Positions 8,878-17,109 of a stretch of 64,000 nt of DNA are shown one piece after another. The notes beneath the pieces are model-generated. The model worked only from the letters and a program-made list of their open reading frames with translations, was not told the origin of the DNA and did no database searches. The position numbers and the translations under genes are program-made. Source of the DNA: Pollutiaquabacter aromativorans (lineage in GTDB: Bacteria; Bacteroidota; Bacteroidia; AKYH767-A; 2013-40CM-41-45); the NCBI GenBank assembly GCA_049177215.1, contig CP185379.1, forward strand, positions 2,418,001 to 2,482,000. The letters run 5' to 3'. The first letter of the stretch is position 1. Each line of letters starts with the position of its first letter.

Positions 8878-9782
8878 TGCAGCCATGACGCAAGATTTCT
8901 TCCGGTTATCGATTGTACCGCCAGGATGTCCTCGGTGAACCGCTCCGTGAGCTGGCGACGATACTCCGGATCCAACTGCTCCTCTGCGTGTTTAACAGCA
9001 TTGATCTTGGTAAAGCCGGCACGGATGGAATCACGCCAATGTCCAGGAATCCTATTAAGTAGCCGGTATTTCAACGGGTGCTCGAAAGTGACCAACCTGC
9101 TCAACCAGGGATACCGTGGCGACCAGGTCCCGTTCACTTCCCCGATGGCTTGAAACGGAAACTCCGGATCGACTCCCAGGAATCTACAAAGCCCTTGCAT
9201 CACCAGCAGCGGATCCTTCCGCAGGTCTTCATAAAAAATAATGTGTACATGAGGGAATTGATCCCGGTAAGCTTGCAAAGCCGCAGCATAATAGGAACGT
9301 TCCAGGTAGAGATAGTCAAAACTGAATCCTTCTCTTTTCCGGATCGGCTCCGCCGCTACCGCTTCAGCGAAACTCAACTCCTCCCGGCCATCCCGCAAGC
9401 GCCAGCGATACTGTGAATAGGCCCGATCGACCGGTTGACGCAACAGGATAACGATTCGCAATCGTTTCGGATCAGGATGATACCGCTGAATGTTCTCCAG
9501 GGTCTGCTTGTAAAGGAACAGGTAGGGTGTGGAAAGATCTCCCGCCAATTGATTGGGCTTTCGGTCCTTGAAGAGTTTTTCATAAGATTCGGAGTCCGTC
9601 ACGGCAAACGAGAACTTTCCCCGCTTGTATTCAGTTGTCATTCCTGCAAAAGCGAAAAAACAGGGCTCCTTGACACGGGGTAAGAAAATTTCCGGATGTT
9701 GTCGCAAATAACGATCAATGGCGGTAGTACCGGCTCGCGCAGCTCCCACGAGAAGAAAGTCCGGATAATGCTTCTTACTCAT
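8874..9782 (-). CDS. PAPS-dependent carbohydrate sulfotransferase
   Basis: 302 residues, cytosolic, no signal peptide. It uses 3'-phosphoadenosine 5'-phosphosulfate (PAPS) to place a sulfate ester on a sugar. The 5'-phosphosulfate-binding loop LLVGAARAGTTAIDRYL (residues 10-26) and the 3'-phosphate-binding segment RIVILLRQPVDRAYSQYRW (109-127) are both intact; the family's basic residue is R16 here. IIFYEDLRKDPL is the usual third motif. The start at 9782 is chosen over a longer frame because it forms an ATGA overlap with the polymerase gene and begins just before the fold. With cysC, cysD, cysN and cysQ 3-6 kb upstream in the same direction, it strongly implies a sulfated glycan. Confidence 0.93.
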   Translation of the reverse strand: MSKKHYPDFLLVGAARAGTTAIDRYLRQHPEIFLPRVKEPCFFAFAGMTTEYKRGKFSFAVTDSESYEKLFKDRKPNQLAGDLSTPYLFLYKQTLENIQRYHPDPKRLRIVILLRQPVDRAYSQYRWRLRDGREELSFAEAVAAEPIRKREGFSFDYLYLERSYYAAALQAYRDQFPHVHIIFYEDLRKDPLLVMQGLCRFLGVDPEFPFQAIGEVNGTWSPRYPWLSRLVTFEHPLKYRLLNRIPGHWRDSIRAGFTKINAVKHAEEQLDPEYRRQLTERFTEDILAVQSITGRNLASWLQ

Positions 9783-11071
9783 CCGACTACGGCTCGCTCG
9801 TTCGCAGTGAAATAATAGAACCGGAAATAATACAGCAGGCAAACAAGGAACATGATGCTGCTCGAGTCCCGGATATTCACGGCAGAGAAGAACATCGACA
9901 GGAAAAAGAACAACAACATGTATTCACAGGTTTTGAAGAATACGTCGTTGGACCGGATCTGCTTTGCCAGGGTATACGAGTAGGCGTAGGGCAGGTAAAG
10001 GAGCGTAGTGCCGATCACGCCGAACACGAAAATATTGCCCAGCAAGCCGATATCGACCGGATAGAAATAACCCAGGATGTCGTGCCAGCCTCCATTCCAT
10101 TGATTGCTGATGAATCCGTTACCCAACAGCGGGTTCTTACTGATATAATCGAGGGCAATGTTCATCTCCATAAAACGGACCGCGGAGCTGGCTTCGTCCG
10201 GCGACTCTCCGATGAATACGTTGAAGACATTCTTATACAGTACTTGGTATTTGTCAAACAGCGAGGTATAGCCCAAGCTGAAAAAGATCGCGACCACAAC
10301 CAGCGCAAAGCCCCCATACAATACGGTGTTCCGGAATTTCTCGCGGAGAGAAAAATTCCGGACGAAAAAGATCAGGAGCGTGATGGCCAGTACCGCCAGC
10401 GTCGTCCTCGACTGCAGGTACCAAATCAGGTAGAACAGGATCAACAGGACAACGATGTAATACCGGCTGCGTTTTTCCAGGGAGATCTTGAACAAGGAGT
10501 AAAACAGGAGCATGATCACCAGCGCAAACTGAAACCGGTAACGATAACCCCGTATCGGGCTATAAGCCACAAATTCCGCATCGAGGAATTTCACCGGGTT
10601 GACGAACAGGAAGAAAAAATAGAACACCGCCAACAGGACCAGGGACAATACGACAAATGTCCGTTCCACCTGCCGGATATGGATCATCCCCCGGTTCATC
10701 ATTGAAATCAGCAACACGCCCGAGATCGACAACAAGACGGATCGCTGCGCCATGATGCCGAAGTAATACGGCTGGCCGAAAACAACCCGACCCTGATAGG
10801 CCGCAAAGAAATTGACCAGGATGAAGATCCACATCAATACATCCAGCCAGGTCAGGCGGGAGGCGCGCAGATCAACATAAACACTACCAATATAATAAAG
10901 TGTCAGGCTGATGATCGCGACGGAAGAAAGCGTCTGATGAAGGGTTTCGAGCGGCAAAGTAGCGAAGACCCGAAATGTCGACGTGAAGACCAGGAACAGC
11001 AGGAGATAGGCGATTCCCGGCGGAAGCCGCCGTCCGCTCATCGCAACCGGTTCGAGACGGTTCATCAACAT
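9779..11071 (-). CDS. O-antigen polymerase/ligase family protein (Wzy/WaaL-like)
   Basis: 430 residues with about 10-12 hydrophobic spans, an integral inner-membrane protein. The region YISKNPLLGNGFISNQWNGG followed by HDILGYFYPVDIGLLGN resembles the large periplasmic loop and following helix of O-antigen ligase/polymerase proteins, with a conserved glycine-rich LLGNGF and a later histidine. It lies between the flippase and the sulfotransferase, so polymerisation of flipped repeat units is the simplest role. Wzy and WaaL cannot be separated by sequence alone. ATG at 11071; an in-frame ATG at 11065 is equally possible. Confidence 0.8.
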   Translation of the reverse strand: MLMNRLEPVAMSGRRLPPGIAYLLLFLVFTSTFRVFATLPLETLHQTLSSVAIISLTLYYIGSVYVDLRASRLTWLDVLMWIFILVNFFAAYQGRVVFGQPYYFGIMAQRSVLLSISGVLLISMMNRGMIHIRQVERTFVVLSLVLLAVFYFFFLFVNPVKFLDAEFVAYSPIRGYRYRFQFALVIMLLFYSLFKISLEKRSRYYIVVLLILFYLIWYLQSRTTLAVLAITLLIFFVRNFSLREKFRNTVLYGGFALVVVAIFFSLGYTSLFDKYQVLYKNVFNVFIGESPDEASSAVRFMEMNIALDYISKNPLLGNGFISNQWNGGWHDILGYFYPVDIGLLGNIFVFGVIGTTLLYLPYAYSYTLAKQIRSNDVFFKTCEYMLLFFFLSMFFSAVNIRDSSSIMFLVCLLYYFRFYYFTANERAVVG

Positions 11072-11104
11072 GCGTCGAAGTTACAAAGGAAATAGCAGCG
11101 GGCT

Positions 11105-12442
11105 TCAGAACCGGACTCCGGACCAGAATCCGAACTCCTTGTAGACTGCATAGACGCAAAGGCTGTTCCAGACCAGTGTGCCGACGATCTGAGCGATACA
11201 TGCTCCGATCACCCCGTATGCCGGGATCAGGAACAGGCAGGAGCCGATATTGATAACCGCAGAGACGATGGAAATATTCCGCAAAGCAGCCTGGCGGCCG
11301 GTCATGTTCAGGAGTTGCGATGGCAATCCGACCAGTACCACGACAAACTGACCCGCCAATAGCAGATAAAGTGGAAGTTCGTGTCCGGCAAAGTCTTTCC
11401 CGAAAATGGAGAGCAGGGTTGCAGGGAATATGGCCAGTATCAGGAAGATCGGCAGCGAACTCAGGAAGATCATCCTCGCCGCGGATCGTGTGGTTTGTCG
11501 GAGGGCTTGTCGGTCGCTGGAAGACCAAGCCTCCACAAACCGGGGAAGCGCGATACTGTTGATGGCAAGGATCGTGATGTTCGTAAAAACGGAGATACGC
11601 ACAAGTGCGTTGTAGATCCCGACTTCCGCTTCGGGCACATGGGAAGCCAGGATCAAGGTGCCCGCCCAGGACATCAGCAATTGCATGATCGTGGTGGTGA
11701 ACATTGGACCGGCGGTGGCGCGCAATTGCTGACCGCTCACCTCGTGCCGGGTGGCACTTTGAAAGAACCTGCTTCCCCGGAGCCAGATCAGGCAGGATGC
11801 CAGGCCGACCAGCGTGATGCATACGAACTGTATATACACAGGGACGAATCGGCCGGTAGCGACCGTCATCATCAGAAACAACAGCAGCGTCGCAGCAGTG
11901 GATACCGCGGCGGTTTGGAAAAAGGTGTAGGATCCGATGTGCTTCAACCCACGCACCGCCTCCGAATGCAACAGCAAGAGAACGAGCGGAAGGGTGCACC
12001 ATGCGTTGATCCGAAGGACAGGAGCAAGATCCGGCTTGTGAAACAGTTGGTCGGCCATCGGCTCTGCAAGTAACCAGAGCAGCACGGCGATCCCCAACGA
12101 AATCGGAACGACATGCCGCATCGCCGTCACATAGACCCCTTTGATGGAATCGAATTGCTGCCGGGTTGCAAAACCGGTAATGAAGCGCATCAACGCGACA
12201 TCCATGCCGAGTTTTCCGAAAACCGACGCGAGACTGAGAATCGCAACACAGATCGAAACCACGCCTAACGCATCGGCACCGTAGAATCGAGCGGTAATCC
12301 AGGTGACCAGGAAGCCCGTTGACACGCCCAATCCTCGGATCAGTAGAGAAATGAAACTGGAATGGAGCAGTTCACGGTGAGCAGGATCCTGACGGTATCG
12401 CTGCCATAGATCCGATATCCTATCGCGCGATGAACCAGCCAT
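11105..12442 (-). CDS. Lipid-linked oligosaccharide flippase (Wzx/MATE-like)
   Basis: Polytopic protein with about 12-14 membrane spans that moves undecaprenyl-linked repeat units across the inner membrane. The N-terminal segment LLIRGLGVSTGFLVTWITAR with FYGADALGV is typical of the polysaccharide-biosynthesis flippase family. The likely start is the ATG at 12442 (445 residues, MAGSSRDRISDLWQRY), which overlaps the 3' end of cysQ by 23 bases; the open frame extends 40 codons further inside cysQ but that part lacks family character. It separates the sulfate-activation genes from the glycan genes and is followed by the polymerase after 33 bases. Confidence 0.87.
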   Translation of the reverse strand: MAGSSRDRISDLWQRYRQDPAHRELLHSSFISLLIRGLGVSTGFLVTWITARFYGADALGVVSICVAILSLASVFGKLGMDVALMRFITGFATRQQFDSIKGVYVTAMRHVVPISLGIAVLLWLLAEPMADQLFHKPDLAPVLRINAWCTLPLVLLLLHSEAVRGLKHIGSYTFFQTAAVSTAATLLLFLMMTVATGRFVPVYIQFVCITLVGLASCLIWLRGSRFFQSATRHEVSGQQLRATAGPMFTTTIMQLLMSWAGTLILASHVPEAEVGIYNALVRISVFTNITILAINSIALPRFVEAWSSSDRQALRQTTRSAARMIFLSSLPIFLILAIFPATLLSIFGKDFAGHELPLYLLLAGQFVVVLVGLPSQLLNMTGRQAALRNISIVSAVINIGSCLFLIPAYGVIGACIAQIVGTLVWNSLCVYAVYKEFGFWSGVRF

Positions 12443-13223
12443 TACCGAGATCAGGTTTATTGTATGGGAAAATGGCATACTCCGGATAAGACCGGACATC
12501 TTTGCCCGCAGCCAGCAGGATCGCGTGGCCCGCGGCGACATCCCATTCCATCGTACGCCCAAACCGCGGGTAGATATCCGCCTTGCCTTCCGCTACCAGG
12601 CAAAACTTTAGTGAACTACCGGCGGAAACCAGCGCTGCTGAACCGAACTCCTGTTTTAGCTCTTCAATGAACCGGTCGGTTTCCGGCGTACGATGAGAGC
12701 GACTGGCAACCACCCGAATACCGCCTGTGACAGATGCAGGCTGGGAAGCCACTCTGAAATCGCCGAGTCGATGGAGCGAATTCCTGTTGATCCGGGATGC
12801 ATCCTGAATAAGATGGAACGCATGCCCCGCCACATCGCCCGCATACAACACATCGATCACAGGAGCATAGATGACGCCGGCGACGGGCCGGTCATTTTCC
12901 ATCAACGCGATATTGACCGTGAACTCACCGGTGCGCGCGATATACTCTTTGGTTCCGTCCAATGGATCAACGAGCCAATAGCGGCTCCACGATTTCCGGG
13001 TAGCATATGGGATCTCCTTCCCTTCCTCGCTCAGGATTGGTAAACCGGTTTCAACCAAAGCCTGTTGAATGACCGCGTGAGCAGCCTTATCCGCGGCGGT
13101 GACGGGACTGCGATCATCTTTCAACTCTACCTGGATGTCGCCGGAATATAAGCGCATGATAGCGCGCCCGGCTTCAATGGAAGCAGTGATCGCGGTGATC
13201 AGTAGGTCGGAAATTGCCGTCAC
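12420..13223 (-). CDS. cysQ: 3'(2'),5'-bisphosphate nucleotidase CysQ
   Basis: Hydrolyses 3'-phosphoadenosine 5'-phosphate (PAP), the inhibitory product of sulfotransferases, to AMP. 267 residues. The inositol-monophosphatase-fold metal motifs are present: LSEEGKEIPY, then WLVDPLDGTKEYIAR (DxxDGT type) and EWDVAAGHAIL near the C-terminus. Begins with GTG at 13223, 25 bases after the cysN stop. In a locus with APS kinase and a sulfotransferase, PAP removal is the obvious job; the family can also act on inositol phosphates. Confidence 0.93.
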   Translation of the reverse strand: MTAISDLLITAITASIEAGRAIMRLYSGDIQVELKDDRSPVTAADKAAHAVIQQALVETGLPILSEEGKEIPYATRKSWSRYWLVDPLDGTKEYIARTGEFTVNIALMENDRPVAGVIYAPVIDVLYAGDVAGHAFHLIQDASRINRNSLHRLGDFRVASQPASVTGGIRVVASRSHRTPETDRFIEELKQEFGSAALVSAGSSLKFCLVAEGKADIYPRFGRTMEWDVAAGHAILLAAGKDVRSYPEYAIFPYNKPDLGNGWFIAR

Positions 13224-13248
13224 GAACTGGATGTGCTAAACGTTTGTT

Positions 13249-14508
13249 TCAAAGGATCATGGCCGCTCCGACCGTTTCGTTCGTGTGTTCGTCGATCAGG
13301 ATCAGGCTACCTGTCAACCGGTTCCGACGATAACTGTCGTACGAAAGCGGCACCGTGGTCCGCAGTTGTACCCGACCGATATCATTCATGCCAAATGTCC
13401 GCTCCTGTTCCAGCCGCCGCAAGGTCGTGATGTCGATCTTGTACCGGATGTCTTTTACGATACACCGTGCTTCCCGCGTAGTGTGCATCAACACATACCG
13501 TCCGCCGGCCTGCATCGGTCGTTCGTGCAGCCAACAGAGCATTACATCGAGATCCTGGCCGCTCTGCGGAACGTTATTCTCCCGAACGATCATATCACCC
13601 CGGCTGATGTCGATATCATCTTCCAGCCGGATACTGACCGACATCGGGGCAAAGGCTTCCTGCACCTGCCCTTCGTAGGTATCGATTGATGCAATTCTGG
13701 AAGTGAATCCGGACGGTAAGACCATTACACGGTCTCCTTCCCGGAACACACCAGCCGCCAACCGACCGGCATAACCCCGGTAGTCATGAAAATCATCCTG
13801 CTGAGGTCGGATGACATATTGAACCGGGAACCGGCAATCGACATGGTTGATGTCTCCGCTGATGTGGACGTTTTCCAAATGATACAGGAGCGTGGAACCT
13901 TCGTACCAGGGCATCCTGTTCGATCGTTCCACGACATTATCGCCTTTCAAAGCACTGATGGGAACAAATTGCACGTCCTGAATATCGAGCCGCGAAGAAA
14001 AATCGCGAAAAGCCTCCACGATGCGGTCATAGGTCTCCTGGTTGTAGTCGACCAGGTCCATCTTATTGACACAAACGATCATGTGCGGAATGCGCAACAG
14101 CGAGGCTATGAATGCGTGGCGGCAGGTCTGTTCCAATATTCCTTTCCGCGCGTCGATCAGGATGAGGGCGAGATTGGCGGTGGACGCACCGGTGACCATG
14201 TTCCGGGTATACTGCCGGTGCCCCGGCGTATCCGCGATGATGAACTTCCGCTTAGCGGTGGCGAAATAGCGATACGCCACGTCGATGGTGATCCCCTGCT
14301 CGCGCTCCGCTTTTAGCCCGTCGGTAAATAGCGACAGGTCCACATAATCGAATCCGCGCTGTTTGCTGGTTGATTCGATCGCGGCCAGCTGATCGTCGAA
14401 GATGTTTCTGGTGTCCAGTAACAATCGGCCAATGAGCGTACTCTTTCCGTCATCTACACTGCCTGCAGTCGTAAACCGCAACAACTCCGATTCGCCTCGA
14501 TTAGCCAT
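13249..14508 (-). CDS. cysN: Sulfate adenylyltransferase subunit 1 (GTPase)
   Basis: GTPase subunit of ATP sulfurylase, which with CysD makes adenosine 5'-phosphosulfate (APS) from sulfate and ATP. 419 residues, somewhat shorter than E. coli CysN. The translation-factor-type GTPase motifs are intact: AGSVDDGKSTLIGRLL (15-30), the G3 motif DTPGHRQYTRNM and the G4 motif VNKMDL. The C-terminal half has EF-Tu-like beta-barrel domains. It is a separate gene from APS kinase (no CysNC fusion). The ATG at 14508 lies 22 bases after cysD. Confidence 0.96.
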   Translation of the reverse strand: MANRGESELLRFTTAGSVDDGKSTLIGRLLLDTRNIFDDQLAAIESTSKQRGFDYVDLSLFTDGLKAEREQGITIDVAYRYFATAKRKFIIADTPGHRQYTRNMVTGASTANLALILIDARKGILEQTCRHAFIASLLRIPHMIVCVNKMDLVDYNQETYDRIVEAFRDFSSRLDIQDVQFVPISALKGDNVVERSNRMPWYEGSTLLYHLENVHISGDINHVDCRFPVQYVIRPQQDDFHDYRGYAGRLAAGVFREGDRVMVLPSGFTSRIASIDTYEGQVQEAFAPMSVSIRLEDDIDISRGDMIVRENNVPQSGQDLDVMLCWLHERPMQAGGRYVLMHTTREARCIVKDIRYKIDITTLRRLEQERTFGMNDIGRVQLRTTVPLSYDSYRRNRLTGSLILIDEHTNETVGAAMIL

Positions 14509-14530
14509 AGCTGAAGACTGAACTTACTGA

Positions 14531-15436
14531 TTAAAAATAACCCGCCCGCTTACGATCCTCCATAGCCGACTCGGAACGCTGGTCATCAATGCGTGTACCA
14601 CGTTCCGTCAGCCGGGAGGCGGAGATCTCGTCAATGATCTCGCGCACACTGTTGGCGCCTGAGACCACCGCGCCCGTGCAACTCATATCCCCGACGGTCC
14701 GGAACCGCACTTCCTGTTCTTCGATCTTTTCCTCCGGGCTGAGTGGAATAAAATCCGCCCAGGCATAGATGTTCCCGCTTCGTTGGAAGACTTTACGACG
14801 ATGACTGAAATAGATGGACGGAACCGACAATTGCTCACGCTCGATGTACATCCAGATATCCAACTCCGTCCAGTTACTCAGCGGGAAGACCCTGAAATGC
14901 TCCCCGGGAAGATGCCTGCCATTGTACAGATTCCACAATTCCGGTCGCTGGTTCTTGGGATCCCATTGCCCGAATTCATCGCGGTGGGAAAAAAAACGCT
15001 CCTTAGCCCGCGCCTTCTCCTCGTCCCGTCTGGCCCCTCCGATGGCAGCGTCGATCCGCATCTCCTGTATGGCATCGAGCAAGGTGACCGTTTGCAGCAC
15101 ATTCCGGCTGGCATTCAAACCCTTCTCTTCCACTGCTCGTCCGCGGTCGATCGAATCCTGAACATATCGCACTTCCAATTGAAACTGCATGTCCCTCGCC
15201 CATTCATCACGGAAGGAGATCGTCTCTGGAAAATTGTGTCCGGTATCAATGTGCAAGAGCGAAAACGGGACCCGTGCAGGAAAAAAAGCCTTTCTTGCCA
15301 GATAGGACGCCACAATGGAATCCTTACCCCCACTGAAGAGCAGAACCGCCCGGGAAAACTGCGCGGCCGTTTCCCGAAGCACGCCGATGCTCTCCGCTTC
15401 CAGTTCCTGGAGGTGACTTAATTTATAACTGAACAT
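14531..15436 (-). CDS. cysD: Sulfate adenylyltransferase subunit 2
   Basis: Catalytic, nucleotide-binding subunit of ATP sulfurylase, partner of CysN. 301 residues, the standard size. The PP-loop motif LFSGGKDSIV sits near residue 33; LLHIDTGHNFPETISFRDEW, GARRDEEKARAKER and FPLSNWTELDIW are diagnostic. Ends with the usual basic tail (SAMEDRKRAGYF). There are 105 bases between the cysC stop and this ATG, holding a TATCTTTA at 15471-15464, so a second internal promoter is possible. Confidence 0.96.
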   Translation of the reverse strand: MFSYKLSHLQELEAESIGVLRETAAQFSRAVLLFSGGKDSIVASYLARKAFFPARVPFSLLHIDTGHNFPETISFRDEWARDMQFQLEVRYVQDSIDRGRAVEEKGLNASRNVLQTVTLLDAIQEMRIDAAIGGARRDEEKARAKERFFSHRDEFGQWDPKNQRPELWNLYNGRHLPGEHFRVFPLSNWTELDIWMYIEREQLSVPSIYFSHRRKVFQRSGNIYAWADFIPLSPEEKIEEQEVRFRTVGDMSCTGAVVSGANSVREIIDEISASRLTERGTRIDDQRSESAMEDRKRAGYF

Positions 15437-15541
15437 ACCAGCGTCGACGACAGGTTATCCCGGTAAAGATAAGGCTTCCTGAGCAGTCCGGCATTTCGAA
15501 ATTGGATCCGTCTCTTTCCGACCAAGCTCGTCACCGCAACC

Positions 15542-16138
15542 TCAAACGGTCTTTGTGATGATCGGTATCAGGTAACGTAATAATTGATCAGCCGATTCTC
15601 CCGGCGATTGCTGTCCGGTTTTAACCCGGAGCTCAGGATGCAAGGGTTCCTCGTAAGGAGAATCGATTCCGGTCATGTCGGATATCGTTCCTTCCCGCGC
15701 CTTTCTGTATAATCCCTTCGGGTCACGTTGTTCACAAATTGCAAGGCCCGCATCCAGGTAAATCTCTGAAAACGCACCAGCGGGAAACAACTGCCGAACC
15801 TGGTCACGATCACGCCGAAACGGAGAAACGAATGTCGTGATGACTACCAGCCCGGATTCCCACAGCAACCGACAAACCGCTCCCGCACGGCGAATATTCT
15901 CTGTTCGGTCAGCGGGGCTGAATCCAAGGTCCTTACAGAGCCCCCCGCGTAAATGGTCGCCATCCAGGATGAAGGTCTTGAAGCCGGCAGCATACAGTGC
16001 CTGCTCGACCCGATCCGCCAAGGTGGATTTACCCGAACCGCTAAGGCCTGTAAGCCAAAACACGTGGGCGCGCTGTTGTAACAGTTTTTCACGTTGCTCC
16101 CGCTCAATACGGAAAGCGAATGGATGCAGGTCGCTCAT
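15542..16138 (-). CDS. cysC: Adenylyl-sulfate kinase
   Basis: Phosphorylates APS to PAPS. 198 residues from the ATG at 16138 (a TTG directly before it would add one residue). P-loop GLSGSGKST at 31-39, LDGDHLRGGL and FSPADRTENIRRAGAVCRLL are the APS-kinase signatures; LDAGLAICEQRDPKGLYRKA completes the active-site lid region. It follows the truncated aldehyde-dehydrogenase gene by only 18 bases and is the first gene of the sulfate-activation set. Because no PAPS reductase or sulfite reductase is seen in the window, its PAPS most likely feeds the sulfotransferase at 8874-9782. Confidence 0.95.
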   Translation of the reverse strand: MSDLHPFAFRIEREQREKLLQQRAHVFWLTGLSGSGKSTLADRVEQALYAAGFKTFILDGDHLRGGLCKDLGFSPADRTENIRRAGAVCRLLWESGLVVITTFVSPFRRDRDQVRQLFPAGAFSEIYLDAGLAICEQRDPKGLYRKAREGTISDMTGIDSPYEEPLHPELRVKTGQQSPGESADQLLRYLIPIITKTV

Positions 16139-16156
16139 CAAACTTCCGCCAGCGCT

Positions 16157-17080
16157 TTATTGACCGATCGGATGCCAGGTTGTCTTCACTTCCTGTAAGT
16201 CCATGATCCGGTAAGGGCCTTGGGCCGTTTCAGCGGTCCAATCGCCATGATAGAAGAATGGCCGCTTCACATTGAGGGCCGCATGCTCCTGAATGGTCTT
16301 TCTGAATCCGGCATCGTCGCCGCAATACACAACAGCGTTCACGTCCATGTGATTGGAAAAATGCCCCACAAGCTCCGCCACTTGCCCGGTCAGAATGTTG
16401 ACTACACCTCCCGGAAGGTCGGAGGTATGCAACACTTCGGAGAAGGTGATCGCTGTCAGCGGATGCGCTTCGGAACTCAGCACGATCACGGTATTGCCAC
16501 CTACGATCGCAGGTGCGATAACCGAAACAAGTCCGAGCAGCCCGTGTGCCGCGGGGGCGATCATGCTGACAACACCGGTCGGTTCCGGCATCGAAAAATT
16601 GAAATGGGACGATTCCACCGGATTCACCGCGCTGAAAACCTGCTGGTACTTATCACTCCAGCCGGCATAATAGATCAACCGGTCCACCGCCGCGGAAACT
16701 TCCGCGCCGGCAGCGGCAGGACTGAGCCCTTCCGTTCCCAACTCCTCGATGAATTGTGCACGCCGGCCTTCCAGCATCTCGGCGATGCGGTACAAGATCT
16801 GTCCTTTATTGTACGCTGAACGCGCCGCCCATCCGGGTTGCGCCTTGCGTGCGGCAACGACGGCGTCGCGAAAATCCTTCCGGGAAGCTCGACAGATGTT
16901 GGCGATGGCCTTTCCCGAGGCGTCCGTGAAAATATCGTAGCGTCCGGATTCTGTCCGAGGGAATTTCCCGTCGATGTAGAGTTTATAGGTTTTCATCACC
17001 CCGATGCGTCCCGCTCCGGCAGCCTGCCCGTTGCCGACAGCCTGCTGACCAGTCAGGGTGGAAGATTTCTCGTTTGCCAT
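16157..17080 (-). CDS. Truncated, non-catalytic aldehyde dehydrogenase-like protein (ALDH16 C-domain type)
   Basis: 307 residues aligning with only the first two thirds of an aldehyde dehydrogenase. It begins with the oligomerisation strand (YKLYIDGKFPRTESGRYDIF) and has the N-terminal NAD-domain segments (STGAPAAHGLLG-like, GNTVIVLSSEAHPLTAITF, LPGGVVNILTGQVAELV). It ends at FRKTIQEHAALNVKRPFFYH plus a short tail, before the region where an active enzyme carries its catalytic cysteine. The ordinary PWNFP asparagine motif is also missing (APAAHG instead). It lies 29 bases after a complete ALDH. ALDH16 proteins have exactly this pair of domains in one chain, so I read the two genes as a split ALDH16. 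Start at 17080 or at the in-frame ATG at 16996. Confidence 0.82.
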   Translation of the reverse strand: MANEKSSTLTGQQAVGNGQAAGAGRIGVMKTYKLYIDGKFPRTESGRYDIFTDASGKAIANICRASRKDFRDAVVAARKAQPGWAARSAYNKGQILYRIAEMLEGRRAQFIEELGTEGLSPAAAGAEVSAAVDRLIYYAGWSDKYQQVFSAVNPVESSHFNFSMPEPTGVVSMIAPAAHGLLGLVSVIAPAIVGGNTVIVLSSEAHPLTAITFSEVLHTSDLPGGVVNILTGQVAELVGHFSNHMDVNAVVYCGDDAGFRKTIQEHAALNVKRPFFYHGDWTAETAQGPYRIMDLQEVKTTWHPIGQ

Positions 17081-17109
17081 TGTTTCGATTCTTAACTACT
17101 GTTAGCGGA

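Noticed and set aside
10884..12002. 372-residue open frame on the minus strand
   Set aside because: Shifted frame over the flippase and polymerase genes; composition is basic and cysteine-rich without a fold.
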